This document shows positions 29,835 to 38,760 of a DNA stretch of 64,000 nt, one piece after another (the first letter of the stretch is position 1; each line of letters starts with the position of its first letter). This DNA comes from CAZVKN01 sp964627035. Lineage in GTDB: Bacteria; Electryoneota; AABM5-125-24; Hatepunaeales; Hatepunaeaceae. The stretch spans positions 124,001-188,000 of the forward strand of contig CAZVKN010000001.1 of NCBI GenBank assembly GCA_964627035.1, given 5' to 3'. The notes beneath the pieces were generated by a model. That model was given only the letters and a program-made list of their open reading frames with translations, did not search any database and was not told the DNA's origin. Made by a program: the position numbers and the translations under genes.

Positions 29835-31691
29835 ATGAGCGACATCTTTGATGAAGCTGCATATAGTAATTTTGCTGAAAATCTTCCACATGCACTATCC
29901 GGGCAGAATATTCGTAAGGTTACGATGAAACAACTGCGTAAACCGGCGATTCAGCATGGTCGTAAAGCTAAAACACGAGCATGGGGATGGCGGTCTATGG
30001 TATCGAGCAGGATCGGACCGAAAACTGTCTATCTCGGCTCGCCATCAGTCAGGCTTCCGAATCCGACTGCGCTGCACCAGAACATCATCAGGAAGGCACC
30101 GGAACAATTGCACAAGACGCTCCAACTTCTGCGCGATCTTCCTATGATCCATCTGCGCCGTCAGATGTGCCGCAACAGTGAGTACAATCCGATCTGCAAC
30201 CTGTACATGTCGGTCAACGATCCCAAGAGTCACCGCATTGCCTACATGTGGGCAAACACAATGAGCGATGTTGATCCGAACCGTCCAGGTCCGGAGTTTA
30301 CCATGATACATATTCCGGAAGAGCATAACATGAACCAGCAGGTTCTGACTATACCGGAACATAACATTAACCTGTGCTACGGCTCCGATTATATGGGCGA
30401 AGACAAAAAGGGATTCCTCAGACAGGCTATGTGGCGCGCTGATGAACTGGGAATGCTCGGACTGCATGCCGGAACCAAGCTTGTGACAGTGCGTGATCCT
30501 CACAGTGGAAGCTTGAAAAAATACGGTGTCTATCTCTTCGGACTGTCTGCGACTGGAAAAACTACCTGGTCTTGCCACCGTCTCGGATTAAATGAGGCAA
30601 ACGGTGAGGGAACAGAGGTAATTCAGGATGACATCGTATTCCTTAAAAATGACGGTTCATCCTACGGTGCGGAAGCAAACTTCTTTGTTAAGACCGATGT
30701 TGATGCAGAATTGCAAGAGGCAATGTACAATACCCTAGTTCACAAATCTGCACTGTATGAAAATGTGATGATTGATGCTAACGGCAATCCGATGTTTCTC
30801 GATGAAAGGCTCTGCGGTAACGGCAGAGCTGTTGTGCAAAAGAATAAATTTACCGTTCGTCGAGGCAAGAAGATGGTATCAATTGCCTATCCCAGTTTCG
30901 ACCTCCCACCACTTGATGAGCTGGACGGTATCGTTTTCGCTTTCATAACAAGACGGAACACGATCATGTCGTTTTCGCAGGAGTTAACACCGGAACAGGG
31001 AGTTTTGGCATATCTGTGGGGTGAATCCACTCACAGTAAAGCCTCTGAACCTGAGAAAGCCGGTGATTCTGTTCGCACCGTAGGAACGGATCCGTTTATT
31101 GTCGGTTCCCGTGCAAATAAGGTTAACCGTTTCCGCGACATCGTTATGGATCTTGTCAATCGCTACCCGGGTAAAGTCCGCTTTTTCCAGTACAACACCG
31201 GTGGTATGGGTGAGATTATTAAGGCTGATCGCTCTAATGGCAAAGTCAAGAAAACAATGATCCGCAAAGTTGAGCGAGTTCCGATTCCTTTAATGGCAGC
31301 GGTTCAACGTGGTGATCTTCAGGGTACGAATAAATACGCTCCCGGAAGACTCGGTACAAATGAAGTGGTTGACGTTGCAGGATTTGATATGCGCAAGTAC
31401 AACGCAAAATCTTTCTACGATGAAGAGCAGATTGAGCAATATATTCATGATCTGGTCAAAGGTCGCAGGAGATTCACACAGGAAATTGAGGCGGAAGGAT
31501 TGGATAGAGAGATCAGTAAATGGGCTGAGGAATCATTCAGGATCGCAAGATCTTCCACTACCGGGATACCTGAGACCGAAATTAAATCAAAGAAAATCAG
31601 CTCAATCTTCCGTCCACTGAAGTCATTGGAACATGACGGTGGATCGAGTCTCGGACGTTTACCACGTTCATTTGGTTGGAACATAAAATGA
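29835..31691 (+). CDS. pckA: Phosphoenolpyruvate carboxykinase (ATP), divergent
   Basis: Interconverts oxaloacetate + ATP and PEP + CO2 + ADP, the entry to gluconeogenesis. 618 aa, longer than the classical ~530. It shows YGSDYMGEDKKG (matching the family Y..GE.KK block), GLHAG with the active-site His, the kinase-1a loop GLSATGKTT (236-244), the kinase-2 IQDDIVF, and an Arg in GNGRAVV. The classical N-terminal GRSP substrate motif is not evident, and the first 100 and last 80 residues are unfamiliar, so this is a divergent branch. ATG with GGAG eight bases upstream. It is followed after 24 bp by ptsI. Confidence 0.78.
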   Translation: MSDIFDEAAYSNFAENLPHALSGQNIRKVTMKQLRKPAIQHGRKAKTRAWGWRSMVSSRIGPKTVYLGSPSVRLPNPTALHQNIIRKAPEQLHKTLQLLRDLPMIHLRRQMCRNSEYNPICNLYMSVNDPKSHRIAYMWANTMSDVDPNRPGPEFTMIHIPEEHNMNQQVLTIPEHNINLCYGSDYMGEDKKGFLRQAMWRADELGMLGLHAGTKLVTVRDPHSGSLKKYGVYLFGLSATGKTTWSCHRLGLNEANGEGTEVIQDDIVFLKNDGSSYGAEANFFVKTDVDAELQEAMYNTLVHKSALYENVMIDANGNPMFLDERLCGNGRAVVQKNKFTVRRGKKMVSIAYPSFDLPPLDELDGIVFAFITRRNTIMSFSQELTPEQGVLAYLWGESTHSKASEPEKAGDSVRTVGTDPFIVGSRANKVNRFRDIVMDLVNRYPGKVRFFQYNTGGMGEIIKADRSNGKVKKTMIRKVERVPIPLMAAVQRGDLQGTNKYAPGRLGTNEVVDVAGFDMRKYNAKSFYDEEQIEQYIHDLVKGRRRFTQEIEAEGLDREISKWAEESFRIARSSTTGIPETEIKSKKISSIFRPLKSLEHDGGSSLGRLPRSFGWNIK

Positions 31692-31715
31692 TCTCGTTAC
31701 TGACAGTCAATTAGC

Positions 31716-33488
31716 ATGGTTCCGGAAAGAATACTGACAGGTATTCCAGCTTCTCCCGGAATTGCCATCGGTGAGCTGTTCGTTTACCGCCACGATGACC
31801 CGGAGATCCCGAGATTCGCTTTAGATCCGTCTCGGATAGACAGAGAAGTCGATAGATTCGACCACACCGTTGAAATAAGCCGTATGCAGCTCCTCAATAT
31901 GTACCACCGTTTGATTAAGCAGATCGGCGAGGGTGCAGCTTCCATTTTCAAGGCTCAAGCAACTCTCCTCGATGATGTCCAATTCACGGGTGAAATCCGC
32001 GATGCCGTTCGACGGGACATGACAAATGCTGAAGCCGTTGTAAATGACACATCTCAAAGGTGGCAGAAGGCGATTAGTTCACTTGACGGAGAACTGTTCC
32101 GTCAAAAGTCACACGACATTCATGATGTCAGTCTTCGATTGATAAAAAACCTCCTTGGAGCCGCAGACCACTCGATAGGTCCTCTCGACCGTCCCGCCAT
32201 TCTTGTTTCTGATGATCTGATGCCTTCAGATGTAGCGCATCTTGTCCATAAGAATGTGCTGGCTGTAGCAACTGACCTCGGGAGTGAAACTTCACACACG
32301 GTCATTCTTACTCGTTCATTGGAAGTGCCGGCAGTAGTTGGACTTCTGGAACTTAGCATACAAGTCAAAAACGGTGACCGGATCATCATTGACGGTAATA
32401 ACGGAAAAGTGATCGTCAATCCGAGTGAGAACACCATCCGCATTTACGTCGCCAAGCAGATGCAGTATCAACATTACACTGCAGGTTTTGCCGATATTCA
32501 CAAGCTTCCGGCTGTCACAAAAGATAATCGCCGAATTGCACTCAGGGCTAATATTGAGTTACCACACGAGGTTGATTCAGTACTGAACTCAGGTGCAGAA
32601 GGTGTCGGGCTGTACAGATCCGAATACCTTTTCCTGTTGCACGGTCGTATTCCGGATGAACAGGAGCAGTACGATAACTATCGTCAGGCAATTGAAGCCG
32701 CAGCTCCAAATCCGGTTACCATCCGCACGTTTGATCTTGGTGGTGATAAAGTATTCGGTGAATTCCCTCTTCCTGCAGAGTCCAATCCATTCCTCGGCTG
32801 GCGGGCTATTCGCGTTTGTCTCGATCAACCGGAACTGCTGCGAACTCAACTGCGTGCTATTGTCCGGGCATCACGAGCCGGTCCGACTAAGATTATGTTC
32901 CCATTTATATCAGGTGTCGGTGAAATCCGTCAAGTCAAGGTTCACCTTGCAGAAGTTAAGAAGGAACTGGCAGCCGAAAAGGTAAAATTTGGAGAAATTA
33001 CAGTCGGTGTTATGATTGAACTCCCGTCAGCGGTTCTTGTGGCTGACAGTCTGGCTGCAGAGGTTGACTTTTTCAGCATCGGTACCAATGATCTGACGCA
33101 GTTTACACTCGCAGTTGATCGGAACAACCAACAGGTCAAGGATCGTTATCAACCGCTTCATCCGGCTCTGATTCGATTGATTAAGATGACTGTTGATGCT
33201 GGACACAAAGCCGGTATTGAAGTCGGTGTATGCGGGGAGATTGCAGCAAACCCGTTGGCAACGCTACTGCTGGTCGGGCTACATCTTGATGAGCTATCAG
33301 TCAGCCCGGTTGCACTTCCTCAGATCAAACAGATAATCCGCTCTATTTCATACAGCGAGGCTGTTAATTTTGCTGAAAAAGCCCTCACAATTGACACTGC
33401 TGAGGAGCTGTTGGTATTCTGTGAAAAGGAAGCCAAAGCTCGATTTGCCGAGCTACCCATCTGGAACAACGGTAACGGCACGGTTTGA
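31716..33488 (+). CDS. ptsI: Phosphoenolpyruvate-protein phosphotransferase (PTS enzyme I)
   Basis: Takes phosphate from PEP onto a histidine and passes it to HPr. 590 aa, usual size. The N-terminal swivelling domain has GSETSHTVILTRSLEVPAVVG with the phosphorylated His194. The C-terminal PEP-binding barrel has LYRSEYLFL, the metal-site IELPSA and SIGTNDLTQF, and the catalytic Cys in GVCGEIAANP. No HPr or EII gene is in the window, so the role may be regulatory (PTS-Ntr like) rather than sugar uptake (inference). It is probably cotranscribed with pckA, which makes or uses its donor PEP. Confidence 0.9.
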   Translation: MVPERILTGIPASPGIAIGELFVYRHDDPEIPRFALDPSRIDREVDRFDHTVEISRMQLLNMYHRLIKQIGEGAASIFKAQATLLDDVQFTGEIRDAVRRDMTNAEAVVNDTSQRWQKAISSLDGELFRQKSHDIHDVSLRLIKNLLGAADHSIGPLDRPAILVSDDLMPSDVAHLVHKNVLAVATDLGSETSHTVILTRSLEVPAVVGLLELSIQVKNGDRIIIDGNNGKVIVNPSENTIRIYVAKQMQYQHYTAGFADIHKLPAVTKDNRRIALRANIELPHEVDSVLNSGAEGVGLYRSEYLFLLHGRIPDEQEQYDNYRQAIEAAAPNPVTIRTFDLGGDKVFGEFPLPAESNPFLGWRAIRVCLDQPELLRTQLRAIVRASRAGPTKIMFPFISGVGEIRQVKVHLAEVKKELAAEKVKFGEITVGVMIELPSAVLVADSLAAEVDFFSIGTNDLTQFTLAVDRNNQQVKDRYQPLHPALIRLIKMTVDAGHKAGIEVGVCGEIAANPLATLLLVGLHLDELSVSPVALPQIKQIIRSISYSEAVNFAEKALTIDTAEELLVFCEKEAKARFAELPIWNNGNGTV

Positions 33489-33521
33489 TTCAGTAGCAGG
33501 CAAAGCCTCCTCAATATACAG

Positions 33522-33590
33522 TGTGAAACTGTCTGTTTATATGCAGTTCTTGTGAAAACAGTTGCATTCTATTTGTGAAACTCGTATTTT
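33522..33590 (+). promoter_or_regulatory. Candidate nuo operon promoter with three TGTGAAA repeats
   Basis: TTGCAT (33562-33567), 17 bases, TATTTT (33585-33590) lies 45 bases before nuoA. TGTGAAAC/TGTGAAAAC occurs at 33522, 33551 and 33574; the last sits in the -35/-10 spacer, a usual operator place. Function is inferred only. Confidence 0.4.
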
Positions 33591-33634
33591 ATCGTCAAAT
33601 AACTTGTAATTGAGTGGTTTGAGGTTGTAACAGT

Positions 33635-34108
33635 GTGTTACAACTTAACATAACCACTTTTCTTTATTTGGGAATCATAGTGTCTTTCACGCCGATTTTA
33701 ATCTTCTTTCTTGCAGGAGCAGGACTCGTCGGACTTGCACTGGTGATGAGCCGACTGGTCGCTCCCCACAACCCATATCCCGAGAAAAACTCAACCTACG
33801 AATGCGGTGAAGAACCGGTCGGATCCCCATGGGTGCGATTCAACACCCGCTTCTATGTCATTGCTCTGATCTTCCTTGTGTTCGATGTTGAAGTGTTGTT
33901 TCTGCTGCCGTGGGCGGTTAACCTGAAAGAATTGGGGCTGTTTGCCTGGGTTGATATGGCAATCTTCATTGCAATATTGATGGCTGGACTAGCGTATGTG
34001 TGGGCTAAGGGCGATCTTGAATGGGTCAGACCGAGAGATTCTTCCGCAGGTTCCGTGCAATCTTTTTACAGCAAAAGTGGTGTCGAATCAACTAAGGAGG
34101 TGAAGTAA
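33635..34108 (+). CDS. nuoA: NADH-quinone oxidoreductase subunit A
   Basis: 157-aa membrane subunit of complex I with three helices. It contains the conserved loop NPYPEKNSTYECGEEPVGSP and the FLVFDVEVLFLLPWA helix with the acidic residues of the family. First gene of nuoABCDHIJKLMN. The start is GTG with GAGG about ten bases upstream. The C-terminal tail after WVRP is longer than in E. coli. Its TAA overlaps the nuoB ATG by one base. Confidence 0.93.
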   Translation: MLQLNITTFLYLGIIVSFTPILIFFLAGAGLVGLALVMSRLVAPHNPYPEKNSTYECGEEPVGSPWVRFNTRFYVIALIFLVFDVEVLFLLPWAVNLKELGLFAWVDMAIFIAILMAGLAYVWAKGDLEWVRPRDSSAGSVQSFYSKSGVESTKEVK

Positions 34109-34593
34109 TGGGTATCATTGAAGGTCGGTATGGACCTAACGTGATCATCACTTCTGTAGATACGATTTTCAACTGGGCTCGGGCACGTTCTATCTGGCCA
34201 TTGACTTTTGGGCTCGCCTGTTGTGCAATTGAAATGATGGCGACCAATGCATCGCGGTTTGACCTCGACCGTTTTGGTATATTCCCGCGTCCCACTCCGA
34301 GGCAATCCGACTGTCTGCTTGTGTCAGGTACATTGACAGCGAAGATGGCGGAACGTGTTGTGCGCCTTTACGAACAGATGGCGGAACCGCGCTATGTAAT
34401 CTCGATGGGATCCTGCTCAAACAGTGGCGGACCATACTGGGAACACGGGTACCACGTGGTCAAGGGTGTAGATCAGGTCATTCCGGTGGATGTCTATATC
34501 CCCGGCTGCCCTCCACGTCCGGAGGCACTGATTGACGGGTTCCTCAAGTTGCGGGAAAAAATTGAAACTGAAACAATAGCGAAGAAGGTATAA
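34108..34593 (+). CDS. nuoB: NADH-quinone oxidoreductase subunit B
   Basis: 161-aa peripheral subunit carrying the terminal iron-sulfur cluster N2, which hands electrons to quinone. Ligands are visible: the double cysteine in GLACCAIEMM, the Cys in SMGSCSNSGG, and the Cys in IPGCPPRPEAL. SD GGAGG precedes the ATG. It is followed by a 105-bp repeat-containing gap before nuoC, unusual inside this otherwise tight operon. Confidence 0.95.
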   Translation: MGIIEGRYGPNVIITSVDTIFNWARARSIWPLTFGLACCAIEMMATNASRFDLDRFGIFPRPTPRQSDCLLVSGTLTAKMAERVVRLYEQMAEPRYVISMGSCSNSGGPYWEHGYHVVKGVDQVIPVDVYIPGCPPRPEALIDGFLKLREKIETETIAKKV

Positions 34594-34596
34594 GAG

Positions 34597-34698
34597 TTCA
34601 CACAAAGCTCGCAAAGTAACGCAAAGAACGCAAACATTAATAGTTAACAACCTTAGCAAGCTTAGCGGTACTTAGAACACTTTGCGTGAGATAAAATA
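34597..34698 (+). repeat. CGCAAAG-type intergenic repeat between nuoB and nuoC
   Basis: CACAAAG, CGCAAAG and CGCAAAG units on the left and CACTTTGCGTGAGATAAAATA on the right form an imperfect inverted repeat ending at the nuoC ATG. The right half recurs at 37516-37553, directly before nuoI. No ordinary Shine-Dalgarno is present for nuoC apart from the GTGAGA inside the repeat. Confidence 0.6.
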
Positions 34699-35214
34699 AT
34701 GACAATTCAGGAAATATTTAACCATTTAAAAAGCAAGCTGCCATCTGCAGAACTGACACTGGACGAAATTGAACCTGACGGTGCCATTCACATAAAAGCC
34801 GATGATTTAGTGGAAGTGTGCATGGTTTTGAGAGATGACGAACAGTTGCAGTTCAGTTCGCTCATGTGTTTGTCTGGAATCGAGACCGCAGATAATCTTG
34901 CCACCGTTTATCATCTACATTCAATGACTCTGCTCCACAAAGTTACACTGGTGTGTGGAGATTCAAAGGAAGAAAAAGTACACATACCTTCGGTTTCCGG
35001 AGTCTGGGCTGCCGCTGATTGGCATGAGCGGGAAGCATACGACATGTACGGCATCATATATGACAGTCATCCCGACTTCAGGCGGATCCTTTGCCCGGAT
35101 GATTGGGAAGGATTTCCTCTGAGAAAAGACTATGTCCCGCAGGACGTATGGCACGGGATACCACTGACAACCGATCTGCCACCTGACGCTGACAGAGAAG
35201 GTAAGATGATATGA
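34699..35214 (+). CDS. nuoC: NADH-quinone oxidoreductase subunit C
   Basis: 171-aa peripheral-arm subunit (30-kDa family). The signature is visible as AADWHEREAYDMYGIIYDSHPDFRRILCPDDWEGFPLRKDY. It is a separate protein, not fused to NuoD. Its stop overlaps the nuoD ATG (ATGA). The start lies at the end of a CGCAAAG-type repeat. Confidence 0.95.
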   Translation: MTIQEIFNHLKSKLPSAELTLDEIEPDGAIHIKADDLVEVCMVLRDDEQLQFSSLMCLSGIETADNLATVYHLHSMTLLHKVTLVCGDSKEEKVHIPSVSGVWAAADWHEREAYDMYGIIYDSHPDFRRILCPDDWEGFPLRKDYVPQDVWHGIPLTTDLPPDADREGKMI

Positions 35215-36413
35215 GCGAGAAGCAAGAACTGAATCTGTCCATCGGACCGGCTCCGGAGAAAATTCAAAAAGCACTGCAAGACTATGAGTACGCTCACGGT
35301 GAACCGATGAAGGTACAGATGGGACCTCAGCATCCTGCAACTCATGGTGTACTGCGTGTTGAGCTTGAGACTGACGGTGAGATGATCCTGACGGGCACTC
35401 CACACATAGGTTATCTTCACCGCTGCTTTGAGAAGGTCTGCGAGAATATGACTTGGGTACAGGTCGTACCATACACGGACAGACTTGACTACGTCTCCAG
35501 CATGAACAACAACCTCGCTTATGTACTCGGTTGCGAGAAGCTGTTTGAGATTGAAGTGTCTGAACGTGTTCAAACAATCCGGGTACTTGTCTCAGAGCTG
35601 AACCGCCTCACTAACCACATGTTGGCAATCGGTGCTTACGGGCTTGACATCGGTGCCTGGACACCGTTCCTGTTCCTGATTCAGGAACGTGAGCATGTCC
35701 TTGATCTGTTTGAAGAACTGTGCGGTGGACGACTCCTTTACAATTACATCTGGATTGGTGGTCTGTCCCACGATATTCCTGACGGATGGCTCGGAAAAGT
35801 GCGCGACTACCTGTCATATATGAAAGGTAAGATTGAAGAACTCAATACACTGTTGTCATTCAATAAGATATTCATCGAGAGATTAGCAAATGTTGCAGTA
35901 ATCCCGGCGGATGTATGCATTCAATACGGTCTGACCGGACCGAACCTACGTGGTGCAGGTGTCAAGTGGGATCTCCGCAAGGATGAGCCTTATTCAGGAT
36001 ACGAAACCTATGACTTCGAGATCCCGGTAGGAACCGGTGAATTTGGCACGGTCGGTGATTGCTTTGACCGCTATATCGTCCGTGTGCGTGAGATGGAACA
36101 ATCACTACGTATAATTGAACAGGCAACCGAACGGTTGGAAAAAATGCCCGGTGACGACGTGAAGGCGAACATTCCGAAGCGGTTGACGAAAGTGAATAAG
36201 GGGGAAGTTTACTTCCGCACTGAGCATCCAAAAGGGGAACTCGGTTTCTATATCGTCTCCAACGGCAAGGGTAAGCCGTACCGCCTGAAATGTCGGGCAC
36301 CATCATTCTGCTCGCTGTCAGTGATGTCAAAGATCGCACCCGGGCTGCTGATTGCGGATATGGTGGCACTGATCGGCTCAATTGATATAGTGTTAGGGGA
36401 GGTTGACCGATGA
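35211..36413 (+). CDS. nuoD: NADH-quinone oxidoreductase subunit D
   Basis: 400-aa (49-kDa family) subunit forming the quinone-binding cavity with NuoB. It has GPQHPATHGVLR with the quinone-site His, GYLHRCFEKVCEN, the conserved Tyr-containing DRLDYVSSM, and a C-terminal region ending IDIVLGEVDR. Four-base ATGA overlaps join it to nuoC before and nuoH after. Confidence 0.97.
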   Translation: MSEKQELNLSIGPAPEKIQKALQDYEYAHGEPMKVQMGPQHPATHGVLRVELETDGEMILTGTPHIGYLHRCFEKVCENMTWVQVVPYTDRLDYVSSMNNNLAYVLGCEKLFEIEVSERVQTIRVLVSELNRLTNHMLAIGAYGLDIGAWTPFLFLIQEREHVLDLFEELCGGRLLYNYIWIGGLSHDIPDGWLGKVRDYLSYMKGKIEELNTLLSFNKIFIERLANVAVIPADVCIQYGLTGPNLRGAGVKWDLRKDEPYSGYETYDFEIPVGTGEFGTVGDCFDRYIVRVREMEQSLRIIEQATERLEKMPGDDVKANIPKRLTKVNKGEVYFRTEHPKGELGFYIVSNGKGKPYRLKCRAPSFCSLSVMSKIAPGLLIADMVALIGSIDIVLGEVDR

Positions 36414-37438
36414 ATGAGTGGATTGCACTTCTGTTATCAGTAGTTTACGTCATTGGCATTATGGGTTTTGTGTCCGTAATCGCTCTTATTGCAGTATGGC
36501 TTGAACGGAAGGTTTCAGCACACATTCAGGATCGCTTGGGTCCTATGGAGACCGGGGGTTGGCACGGCTGGTCGCAGACAATTGCAGACGCTATCAAGTT
36601 GCTGCTGAAAGAAGACATAATTCCGGATGCAGCAGATAAGCCGTTGTTTAAAATGGCACCATACATCGTCTTTGCAGGGACGATGGCATCTTTTGCAGTA
36701 CTCCCGCTCTCAGCAAACCTGATCGGCACTGATCTGAATATCGGTATCTACTACCTTGTAGCAGTATCCTCGTTGATTGTAGTCGGCTTGCTGATGGCTG
36801 GCTGGGCATCAAACAACAAATGGGCTCTTTACGGTGCGATGCGTGCTGCGGCGCAGATGGTCAGCTATGAGATCCCGGTAATGCTATCACTGCTGGTGCC
36901 GATTATGATCGCTCAGTCAATGTCCATGCAGACACTGGTCAGCATTCAAGCGGGTGGATTCTGGAACTGGACTGTTTTCTCACATCTGCCGTTTGCGTTT
37001 ATTGCGTTTGTGATTTACTACTGGGCAAGTCTGGCTGAAGTCAATCGTACACCGTTCGACTTGCCTGAAGGTGAGTCTGAGATCGTTGCCGGTTACAGTG
37101 TGGAGTATTCAGGTATGCGATTCGCCATGTTCTTTCTGGCGGAGTTCGCCAATATGTTTGTGGTATCGGCAGTTGCTGTAACCGTATTTCTTGGTGGATG
37201 GCACGCTCCCTTCACGTTCCTCGAAGTGCCTGTCGAAACCAATCCGATTCTACATGCTGTTATTGGGTTGGGATGGTTTGCGAGTAAATCCATGCTGTTG
37301 GTGATCTCACAAATGTGGCTACGTTGGACACTCCCGAGGCTGCGCGTGGATCAATTGATGCACGTATGTTGGAAAGTGTTTCTACCATTTTCATTTGCGA
37401 ATATCCTGTTGGTATCGTTGTGGATTGCGCTGAAGTGA
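36410..37438 (+). CDS. nuoH: NADH-quinone oxidoreductase subunit H
   Basis: 342-aa membrane subunit (eight helices expected) joining the peripheral and membrane arms at the quinone entrance. It contains WLERKVSAHIQDRLGPMETGG, AMRAAAQMVSYEIP and the acidic loop NRTPFDLPEGESEIVAGYSVEYSGM, all hallmark segments. The ATG overlaps the nuoD stop by four bases. A 115-bp gap with a repeat follows before nuoI. Confidence 0.97.
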   Translation: MNEWIALLLSVVYVIGIMGFVSVIALIAVWLERKVSAHIQDRLGPMETGGWHGWSQTIADAIKLLLKEDIIPDAADKPLFKMAPYIVFAGTMASFAVLPLSANLIGTDLNIGIYYLVAVSSLIVVGLLMAGWASNNKWALYGAMRAAAQMVSYEIPVMLSLLVPIMIAQSMSMQTLVSIQAGGFWNWTVFSHLPFAFIAFVIYYWASLAEVNRTPFDLPEGESEIVAGYSVEYSGMRFAMFFLAEFANMFVVSAVAVTVFLGGWHAPFTFLEVPVETNPILHAVIGLGWFASKSMLLVISQMWLRWTLPRLRVDQLMHVCWKVFLPFSFANILLVSLWIALK

Positions 37439-37515
37439 TCCTAACAATAAGAGAATCAAGTTTATAGCAGAATTGATTAATATAAATGTGTAAAGTAAAA
37501 CTTTCAGAAAGATTC

Positions 37516-37553
37516 CTTGGCGTCTTTGCGACTTTGCGTGAGACAATAAAACT
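37516..37553 (+). repeat. CTTTGCG-type intergenic repeat before nuoI
   Basis: Half-copy of the nuoB-nuoC repeat: CGTCTTTGCG, then ACTTTGCGTGAGACAATAAA, ending two bases before the nuoI ATG. As at nuoC, it replaces an ordinary ribosome-binding leader. Confidence 0.55.
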
Positions 37554-38240
37554 ATGAGTGCATATTTTCGTGACGTCTGGCTTGGTGTGACTACCGTGAT
37601 GGCGGGGATGTTGGTGACATTCAAGCACCTGTTTGAGAAAAACATCACCATTCAATATCCGCGCGTCAAAAAAGAGATGTACCCCATCTCCCGGGCGAGT
37701 CTGATAAACCATGTTGACGAGTGCGGCTATTGCCTGGCATGCCAAATAGCCTGTCCGGTCAACATTTTCACCATTAAAGGAGCACGCAAAAATGACGAAG
37801 AAGATTTGGGCATGCTTCCTGATGGTAAAGAAAAAAAGACGCATATCGTTCACTTTGAGATTGATATGTCAAAGTGTGTCTATTGCGGACTGTGCGTTGA
37901 AGCCTGTGAAACCGAATCACTGAGGTGGGAACAACCGCAGGAAGAGTGCACCTTCACTCGTCAGGGGATGACAAGCTTCTGGTCTGATTTCGATACTCAG
38001 AAAGAGCGGGATGCAATGCTAAAACGCGAAGAAGAGCGAAAAGCTGCCGCGAAGAAGGCTCGCGCTGAAGCTGCTGCTGCAAAAAAGGCTAAGGCAAAAG
38101 CCAAAAAAGAAGCTGCTGCGAAAGCTGCTTCTGAAGAAGTAAAGGATGAAGTGAAAGCCAAGCCGAAGAGTGAAGATGTTGAACCGAAAGACCAAACTAC
38201 TGAAGAAGAAGCTAAACCTTCAGAACAGAAATCGGAATAA
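37554..38240 (+). CDS. nuoI: NADH-quinone oxidoreductase subunit I with charged C-terminal tail
   Basis: 228 aa; the core (about 1-150) is an 8Fe ferredoxin-type subunit with ligands Cys57, 60, 63, 67 and Cys108, 111, 114, 118. Clusters N6a and N6b pass electrons towards NuoB. The second motif reads CVEACE, with Glu in place of the usual Pro. Residues 150-228 are an extra low-complexity tail of Lys, Ala and Glu (KKARAEAAAAKKAKAKAKKE...), predicted helical or coiled and absent from typical NuoI of 160-180 aa. The ATG follows the CTTTGCG repeat. Confidence 0.93.
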   Translation: MSAYFRDVWLGVTTVMAGMLVTFKHLFEKNITIQYPRVKKEMYPISRASLINHVDECGYCLACQIACPVNIFTIKGARKNDEEDLGMLPDGKEKKTHIVHFEIDMSKCVYCGLCVEACETESLRWEQPQEECTFTRQGMTSFWSDFDTQKERDAMLKREEERKAAAKKARAEAAAAKKAKAKAKKEAAAKAASEEVKDEVKAKPKSEDVEPKDQTTEEEAKPSEQKSE

Positions 38241-38249
38241 ACAGCAAAT

Positions 38250-38759
38250 ATGGACATATTAAATAACATAGTTTTCTGGTTCATTGTGGCATTGACCATC
38301 GGTTCAGCAATCGTGGTTGTGTTCCACAAACGGATCATTTATAGCGCATTTGCACTGCTGTTCACCTTTATAGGTGTAGCAGCACTATATCTCTATCTAA
38401 CAGCAGATTTTCTGGCTGCATCTCAATTGCTGATTTATGTTGGCGGAATTCTGACACTGATAATTTTCGGTGTGTTTATGACATCCAAAATCCAGGCACT
38501 CGACATGTCGCAGCAGACACACCAGAGAATTGCTGCTCTGATCCCGGCAATACTCATCCTCGCCGGGTTGGGTTGGGTTATAACCAAAACCCCGTGGGCT
38601 TTGAACATGTCGGCAGGTGAACCGACTACGCAGGCATTGGGTAAACTGTTGCTGACCCGCTATCTCGTGCCTTTTGAAGCTGCATCCATCTTGCTGCTTG
38701 CTGCTCTGATCGGAGCCATGCAATTGACAAGATATTACCGTCACAAGGAGGATGAGTAA
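38250..38759 (+). CDS. nuoJ: NADH-quinone oxidoreductase subunit J
   Basis: 169-aa membrane subunit with five hydrophobic helices. It contains the conserved ALLFTFIGVAALYLYLTADFLAASQLLIYVGGILTLIIFGVFM region, which includes the pi-bulge helix of the family. It begins ten bases after nuoI. AAGGAGG at its 3' end serves as the ribosome site of nuoK. Confidence 0.93.
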   Translation: MDILNNIVFWFIVALTIGSAIVVVFHKRIIYSAFALLFTFIGVAALYLYLTADFLAASQLLIYVGGILTLIIFGVFMTSKIQALDMSQQTHQRIAALIPAILILAGLGWVITKTPWALNMSAGEPTTQALGKLLLTRYLVPFEAASILLLAALIGAMQLTRYYRHKEDE

Positions 38760-38760
38760 T

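Noticed and set aside
34963..35577. 204-codon minus-strand open frame over nuoC/nuoD
   Set aside because: Shadow of two certain genes; low-complexity, no family character.
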